Shown piece by piece: positions 59,619 to 64,000 of a stretch of DNA of 64,000 bases. The notes below the pieces were generated by a model. That model did not search any database, had not been told where the DNA came from, and was given only the letters and a program-made list of their open reading frames with translations. The stretch's first letter is position 1. Every line of letters starts with the position of its first letter. The position numbers and the translations under genes are program-made. The DNA comes from Albimonas sp963816545 (lineage in GTDB: Bacteria > Pseudomonadota > Alphaproteobacteria > Rhodobacterales > Rhodobacteraceae), in contig CAWFLE010000020.1 of the NCBI GenBank assembly GCA_963816545.1, forward strand, positions 248,001 to 312,000, read 5' to 3'.

Positions 59619-60407
59619 ATGACAGACGTGCTCGACCGCATCCGGGCCTACAAGCTCGACGAGATCGCCGCCGGCAAGCAGGCCCGGCCCCTGCCCGTCG
59701 TGGAGGAGGCCGCCCGACGCGCCGAGGCGCCCCGGGGCTTCGCCGACGCGCTCCGCCGCAAGAACGAACTCGGCCAGCACGCCCTGATCGCCGAGATCAA
59801 GAAGGCCTCCCCGTCGAAAGGACTGATCCGGGAGGAGTTCGATCCGCCCGCGCTTGCGAAGGCCTATGCCGAGGGCGGCGCCGCCTGTCTGTCGGTGCTG
59901 ACGGACGGCCCGTCGTTCCAGGGGGCTCCTGACTATCTCGCCGCCGCGCGCGACCAGGTGACCCTGCCCGTGCTGCGCAAGGATTTCCTCTTCGACGCCT
60001 GGCAGGTGGTCGAGGCGCGGGCGATGGGGGCGGACGCCATCCTGATCATCCTCGCCGCCGTGTCGGACGACCAGGCGCTGGAGCTGGAGGACGCCGCCAT
60101 CGCTTGGGGCATGGACGCGCTGGTCGAGGTGCATGACGAGGCGGAGATGGAGCGGGCGCACCAGCTCTCCTCCCGCCTGATCGGGATAAACAACCGCGAC
60201 CTGCGGACCTTCGAGACGCGGCTGGAGACGACCGAGCGGATCGCCCCCCTCGCGCCCGCGGACACCCTGCTGGTTTCCGAGTCCGGCCTTCATCAGGCCG
60301 CCGACCTCGCCCGAATGGCCGGAGCCGGGGCGAAGGCCTTCCTGATCGGCGAGAGCCTGATGCGCCACGCGGACGTCGCCTCCGCCACCCGCGCCATCCT
60401 GAGCTGA
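59619..60407 (+). CDS. trpC: indole-3-glycerol-phosphate synthase
   Basis: TrpC closes the indole ring in tryptophan synthesis. The 262-residue TIM-barrel protein has LIAEIKKASPSKGLIREEF (catalytic Lys and Glu), LSVLTDGPSFQGAPDYL, LPVLRKDFLFDAWQVVEARA, LIGINNRDLRTFE and LVSESGLHQAADLARM. It stands first in trpC-moaC-moeA-lexA, the usual alphaproteobacterial order (where trpGD normally precede). moaC follows after 9 bases. Confidence 0.96.
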   Translation: MTDVLDRIRAYKLDEIAAGKQARPLPVVEEAARRAEAPRGFADALRRKNELGQHALIAEIKKASPSKGLIREEFDPPALAKAYAEGGAACLSVLTDGPSFQGAPDYLAAARDQVTLPVLRKDFLFDAWQVVEARAMGADAILIILAAVSDDQALELEDAAIAWGMDALVEVHDEAEMERAHQLSSRLIGINNRDLRTFETRLETTERIAPLAPADTLLVSESGLHQAADLARMAGAGAKAFLIGESLMRHADVASATRAILS

Positions 60408-60416
60408 GGCCTGCCC

Positions 60417-60890
60417 ATGCCGCTCACGCATTTCGACGAAAAGGGCGACGCGCAGATGGTGGACGTCTCCGTGAAAGCGGAGACGGCGCGGACGGCGACC
60501 GCCCGCGGCGCCGTGGAGATGCTGCCCGAGACGCTCGCCCTCATCGCCGAGGGGCGGGCGAAGAAGGGCGACGTGCTGGCCGTCGCCCGGCTCGCCGGCA
60601 TCATGGCGGCGAAGCGGACGTCGGACCTGATCCCGTTGTGCCACCCCCTGCCCCTCTCGAAGGTCGCGCTCGACCTGCGATGCGAGGCCGAGACGAACCG
60701 GGTGGAGATCGAGGCGACGGTGAAGACCACCGGACGCACCGGGGTGGAGATGGAGGCGCTGACCGCCGTGACTGTCGCCCAGCTCACCGTCTACGACATG
60801 GTGAAGGCCGTGGACCGCGGGATGCGCCTCGTGGATGCCCGGGTGGTGTTCAAGGAGGGCGGCAAGTCCGGCCGCTGGGAAGCGGAGTGA
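60417..60890 (+). CDS. moaC: cyclic pyranopterin monophosphate synthase
   Basis: MoaC makes cPMP in molybdenum-cofactor synthesis. The 157-residue protein has MVDVSVKAETARTATARGAV, AAKRTSDLIPLCHPLPLSKV (active-site His/Cys region) and GVEMEALTAVTVAQLTVYDM with VKAVDRGM (catalytic Lys and Asp). The stop overlaps moeA (GTGA). Confidence 0.96.
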   Translation: MPLTHFDEKGDAQMVDVSVKAETARTATARGAVEMLPETLALIAEGRAKKGDVLAVARLAGIMAAKRTSDLIPLCHPLPLSKVALDLRCEAETNRVEIEATVKTTGRTGVEMEALTAVTVAQLTVYDMVKAVDRGMRLVDARVVFKEGGKSGRWEAE

Positions 60891-62077
60891 CGCGCCTCCT
60901 TCCGGTCGAGGAGGCGCTGACGCGCCTGCTGTCCCTGATGACGCCAACGGGGGTGGAGCGCGTTCCCCTGACCGAGGCGCTGGGGCGCGTGCTGGCCGAG
61001 CCGCTGGCGGCGCGCCGCACCCAACCGCCTTTCGCGGCCTCGGCCATGGACGGCTACGCGGTGCGGGACGCGGACCTCGCCCCCGGCGCCGGGTTCGAGG
61101 TGACCGGAGAGGCGCAGGCTGGCCTGCGGTTCTCGGGCCGGGTCGCGCCCGGCCAGGCCGTGCGGATCTTCACCGGGGCCCCGATGCCCGAGGGCGCCGA
61201 CCGCGTGCTGATCCAGGAGGACGCCGACCGCCTTTCGGACGGGCGCATCCGGGCGCGGGAGAACCTCGACGCCGGGACCCACGTCCGTCCGGCCGGCGCC
61301 GACTTCGTGGAGGGCGACCGGCTGGAGGCGCCCCGGCGGCTCACGCCCCAGGACGTGGCCTTGATCGCGGCGTTCAACCATCCGACGGTCCCGGTCCGCC
61401 GCCGCCCGATCGTCGCCTTGATCGCCACCGGCGACGAGCTGGTCGAGCCGGGAGAGACGCCGGGCCCCGACCAGATCGTCAGCTCCAACGCCTACGGGAT
61501 GCACGCGCTTCTGGCGGCGCAGGGCGCGGACCCACGCCTGCTGCCGATCGCCCGCGACACGCGGGAGAGCCTGCACGAGGCCTTCGCCTCCGCCGAGGGC
61601 GCCGATCTGGTGGTCACCCTGGGCGGCGCTTCGGTCGGGGACCATGACCTCGTGGCGCAGGCGGGAACCGATGCGGGGCTGGAACTGGACTTCTGGCGGA
61701 TCGCCATGCGGCCGGGCAAGCCGCTGATGGCGGGGAGGCTGCGCGGGACGCCGATGATCGGGCTGCCGGGCAACCCGGTGTCCGCCATGGTCTGCGGGCA
61801 CGTGTTCCTGCGGCCTGCCGTGGACGCGCTGCTCGGCCTTTCCGGCGGCCCTCTCCCGCGGGAGAGGGCTCCGCTCGCCGCCCCCGTCCCGGCGAACGGC
61901 CCGAGGGAGCACTATGCGCGGGTGGCTCTGGAGGGCGGCGTTTTGCGGGTTCTGGAGCGCCAGGACAGCTCGCTGCTCTCGGTCCTTGCGGAGGCCTCCG
62001 CGCTGGCGATCATCCCCGGCGGCTCGCCCCCCTTGCCGGCCGGAGCGTCGGTGGAGTTCGTGCGCCTGCGCAACTGA
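60887..62077 (+). CDS. moeA: molybdopterin molybdenumtransferase
   Basis: MoeA inserts molybdate into adenylylated molybdopterin. The 396-residue protein has PFAASAMDGYAVRDADL, IFTGAPMPEGADRVLIQEDA, LIATGDELVEPGE, TLGGASVGDHDLV, MRPGKPLMAGRL and IGLPGNPVSAMV. The GTG start overlaps moaC. A perfect 22-bp REP-like palindrome is built into the coding sequence (61848-61869, encoding GPLPRERAP) at a surface-type linker. Confidence 0.96.
   Translation: MTRLLPVEEALTRLLSLMTPTGVERVPLTEALGRVLAEPLAARRTQPPFAASAMDGYAVRDADLAPGAGFEVTGEAQAGLRFSGRVAPGQAVRIFTGAPMPEGADRVLIQEDADRLSDGRIRARENLDAGTHVRPAGADFVEGDRLEAPRRLTPQDVALIAAFNHPTVPVRRRPIVALIATGDELVEPGETPGPDQIVSSNAYGMHALLAAQGADPRLLPIARDTRESLHEAFASAEGADLVVTLGGASVGDHDLVAQAGTDAGLELDFWRIAMRPGKPLMAGRLRGTPMIGLPGNPVSAMVCGHVFLRPAVDALLGLSGGPLPRERAPLAAPVPANGPREHYARVALEGGVLRVLERQDSSLLSVLAEASALAIIPGGSPPLPAGASVEFVRLRN
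61848..61869. repeat. perfect REP-like palindrome inside moeA
   Basis: GCCCTCTCCCG directly followed by CGGGAGAGGGC. It belongs to the CCCTCxCCCGC family but lies in frame inside a conserved gene, in a region where MoeA proteins vary. Confidence 0.7.
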
Positions 62078-62103
62078 AGACGCGCCGAAGCCCCACGAAC
62101 ATG

Positions 62104-62132
62104 TTGACACGAAACATGAACAATTGTAGAAC
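62104..62132 (+). promoter_or_regulatory. lexA promoter with SOS box
   Basis: TTGACA (62104-62109) and TAGAAC (62127-62132) are spaced by 17 bases. GAACAATTGTAGAAC (62118-62132) is the reverse complement of GTTC-N7-GTTC, the LexA box of alphaproteobacteria, and overlaps the -10 element. This indicates LexA autoregulation. Confidence 0.85.
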
Positions 62133-62215
62133 AAACATCAACGATACGCCTCACCGGACGAGGCGGACCGCAGGCAGGCGCGGCCCGTCCGGCGCATAAG
62201 GGAAGGATGCCGGCG

Positions 62216-62915
62216 ATGCTGACGCGCAAGCAGCTCGATCTCCTGAAATTCATCCACGATCGGGTGCAGCGTGACGGCGTCTCCCCCAGCTTCGACGAGA
62301 TGAAGGAGGCGCTGGACCTTCGGTCTAAGTCCGGCATCCACCGCCTGATCACGGCGCTGGAGGAGCGGGGCTTCATCCGCCGCCTCGCCCATCGCGCCCG
62401 GGCGATCGAGATCGTGAAGCTGCCCGAGAGCCTCGGCGGGGAGGTTCAAGTCCACGCGCCGAAGGTCATTCAGGGTGGCCGGCCGAAGCGGGCGCCGGAG
62501 CCATCCATCCCCGGGTGGGAGCCCTCGGCCGCGGCCTCGGTGCCTCTGATGGGACGGATCGCGGCGGGCACGCCCATCTCGGCCATCCAGCATACCGAGC
62601 GTGAGATCGGGGTTCCCTCTGGCATGGTCTCCCGGGGGCGGGAGCATTACGCGCTAGAGGTGAAGGGCGAATTCGATGATTGAGGCGGGGATCCATGACG
62701 GAGATCTCGTGATTATCGAGCGTCGGGATACGGCTGACACCGGCGACATCGTGGTGGCGTTGGTGGAGGACGAGGAGGCGACGCTGAAGCGTCTGCGGCG
62801 CTCGGGCGGGATGGTGGCGCTGGAGGCGGCGAATCCGGCCTACGAGACGCGCGTGTACCGGGCGGACCAGGTGAAGATTCAGGGTCGGCTCGCAGGGCTG
62901 ATCCGCAGCTACTGA
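62216..62915 (+). CDS. lexA: SOS repressor LexA (one inserted base at the catalytic Ser as given)
   Basis: LexA represses SOS genes and self-cleaves on RecA filaments. The start ATG 62216 (MLTRKQLDLLKFIHDRVQRD) is the usual alphaproteobacterial start, with GGAAGG 9 bases before; ATG 62207 is also in frame. The helix-turn-helix reads SPSFDEMKEALDLRSKSGIH and HRLITALEERGF. The cleavage site is Ala-Gly in MGRIAAGTPISA. The catalytic Ser should be in KGDSMIEAG, but the sequence has GGCGAATTCGATG, one A too many, which ends the frame at KGEFDD. Lys is in RRSGGMVALEAANP or nearby (LKRLRR region). Corrected length is 232 residues. Confidence 0.94.
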
Positions 62916-63123
62916 TCCCTGGCGGAGGCGCCGCGCGGAAGGTCTCGCCTCTGACGAAGCGTCCGCCCGCGGCGCGTTGCAGACGACGGTGCGGATGGTC
63001 AGGGGTCGCAAGAGGGCGCGAGTCACCAGTCCGGTGCGTTTCATTTCCTGCACCGACATCCAGTCGAAAAGGCGGTGTTCGTCGTGCGACGCGTGCTGTC
63101 AGGGGCAAGGTCGCCGGGCAGCC
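62916..63123. other. intergenic region lexA / comEC with an interspersed repeat
   Basis: GGCGGAGGCGCCGCGCGGA and CCCGCGGCGCGTTGCAGACG (about 62922-62986) resemble the dispersed repeat at 32893. The rest (63000-63123) is less GC-rich and shows no gene on either strand. Confidence 0.5.
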
Positions 63124-64000
63124 TCAGTTGGTCGATGGCGGCGGCCTGAGCCAGAGCCGGGCAGCTCCGCCTTCCAACGATCCGCGGATCCGCACCCCCT
63201 CCCCCTCAGGATCGATGGAGACGGCCCCGAGCCGCGTCAGCGCCGCACGGCCTAAAATCAAGCAGGTTCCGTGGCCGGGCGTCTCATCGGTCTCGGCCCA
63301 GGAGATCAGGACCGTACGGTCCGCGCAGTGATCCCTCAGGCGTTCCCGAGGGTTGAGTTCGCGCAGGAGCGTCACCCGCCAGCCGTTCGACAGGGTTCCG
63401 GAGGCGGCAGCGGGCTGCCGGTCAAGCCGTGGTCGGGCGGCCGCCTCGGCCTGTTCGGCCGCGTCCCCGTCATGCTGGAGCCAGGTCTCGATTGGATAGG
63501 AGGCGCCGCGGGAGCGGTCGGCCGCCCGCCCCTCGGGCCCCATCAGGCCGAGGGCTGCGCCCTCGGGCGCGATGAGCGCCTCGGGCCGCGGAGGGGAGAA
63601 GTACCAGAGAAGCAGCGCCGTGCAGACGGGCGCCAGCCCCAACCACCGCAGCTGCGTGCGCCAGATGACCACCCAGAGCGCGCCCAGCGTCAGCAGCGGC
63701 AGGACTTCTGCAGGCGGCTGAATGATCGGGCGCACGGCGTCGGGCGCGCTCGCAGCCGTGTGCGCGATCTGGAGAATTGCGTCGATCCCCCAGCCCATGG
63801 CGGTCAGGGGCCAATGATGCAGCCCGAACGGTGACAGCAGTCCCGCGAGCGCCCCCATGGGCGCCACCCAGAACGCCATCACCGGCGCGGCCGCGAGGTT
63901 CGCCGGCAGGCCCCACGTGGTCATGCGGTTGAAATGCGCCGCGGCATAGGGCGAGGTCGCCGCCCCGGCGACGAAGGAGGTCAGCAGCAGCCCTGCCGCC
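63124..64000 (-). CDS. comEC: ComEC/Rec2-family competence protein, C-terminal part
   Basis: The minus-strand frame runs in from beyond 64000. Visible segments are SPYAAAHFNRMTTWGLPANL (the conserved ComEC region), NLAAAPVMAFWVAPMGALAG, helices LLTLGALWVVIW and LGLAPVCTALLLWYF, then a soluble C-terminal domain without the metallo-hydrolase signature. ComEC forms the DNA-uptake channel in the inner membrane. The lexA-comEC convergence is common in Rhodobacterales. The first methionine in this piece is internal. Confidence 0.85.
   Translation of the reverse strand, partial: AAGLLLTSFVAGAATSPYAAAHFNRMTTWGLPANLAAAPVMAFWVAPMGALAGLLSPFGLHHWPLTAMGWGIDAILQIAHTAASAPDAVRPIIQPPAEVLPLLTLGALWVVIWRTQLRWLGLAPVCTALLLWYFSPPRPEALIAPEGAALGLMGPEGRAADRSRGASYPIETWLQHDGDAAEQAEAAARPRLDRQPAAASGTLSNGWRVTLLRELNPRERLRDHCADRTVLISWAETDETPGHGTCLILGRAALTRLGAVSIDPEGEGVRIRGSLEGGAARLWLRPPPSTN

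Noticed and set aside
1..64000. tRNA, rRNA and CRISPR arrays
   Set aside because: I saw no T-loop (GGTTCGANTCC-like) with a matching cloverleaf, no rRNA segments and no regularly spaced identical repeats with unique spacers. The minisatellites are contiguous tandem arrays.

Overview
The window is very GC-rich DNA from an alphaproteobacterium, most likely a Rhodobacterales (Paracoccaceae/Roseobacter-type) relative. Supporting evidence: the lexA promoter carries the alphaproteobacterial SOS box GTTC-N7-GTTC, there is an FnrL-type box, the yidC-MOSC-engB-argB order is typical of that group, and the cobalamin, HpsN-like HisD and DoeA proteins resemble that group. These family assignments come from recall of families, not from a search.

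Layout. 1-9.4 kb (minus): a cobalamin/cobalt block, cbiD > cobK > cobalamin riboswitch > cbiM-type transporter > cobW > cobN > a small phosphatase-like gene cut by the window edge. 9.8-19.8 kb (plus): cobB, cbiX, a DUF429-like/CobH fusion, cobL, cobI, a CbiG-CobJ fusion and cobM. 20.3-24.8 kb: selO, a CPA1 antiporter and an acetyl-CoA hydrolase-type gene. 24.8-29.3 kb: an accessory patch with an intact-looking IS256-family element (8-bp target duplication), an IS1380-family element, a 5'-truncated phage Mor-like gene and an orphan ORF. 29.6-37.7 kb: crotonase, HisD/HpsN-like dehydrogenase, purU, SDR, EEP-family protein, DoeA-like ectoine hydrolase and a second CPA1 antiporter. 38.2-42.6 kb (minus): HAD-UbiA fusion > GtrA > DprE1 > DprE2, which together look like a complete polyprenyl-phosphoarabinose pathway. 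42.8-50.7 kb: CoA-type NUDIX, cca, LysE, GGCT-like, MarR, SixA, ferredoxin-like, sterol desaturase, WYL regulator, a small barrel protein and argB. 50.9-54.6 kb: PRC-barrel protein, engB, MOSC and yidC. 54.8-64 kb: pgl-pgi, a beta-propeller protein, a GHNGGPP protein, trpC-moaC-moeA, lexA and the 3' part of comEC.

The cobalamin genes act together: cobalt import (CbiM-type, under a B12 riboswitch), cobalt handling (CobW, His-rich CbiX), ring methylation and contraction (CobI, CbiG-CobJ, CobM, CbiD, CobK, CobL, CobH), amidation (CobB) and late cobalt insertion (CobN). Early-insertion (CbiX, CbiD, CbiG) and late-insertion (CobN) components share one locus.

The most unusual layer is repetitive DNA rather than a gene. 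Low-complexity ORFs fill several operon junctions exactly, overlapping the stop before and the start after by ATGA or TGATG (cobW/cobN, cbiD/cobK, cobH/cobL, gtrA/dprE1). Minisatellites sit in linkers (12 x 33 bp, that is 12 x 11 residues, in CbiG-CobJ) or grow out of the 3' ends of genes (23-bp units from selO, about 27-bp units from the acetyl-CoA hydrolase gene). REP-like palindromes lie between genes and also in frame inside genes.

Many genes carry single-base frameshifts as given, densest in 1-11.6 kb. Several are essential genes (yidC, engB, lexA), so most of these are probably assembly indels. They are recorded gene by gene.
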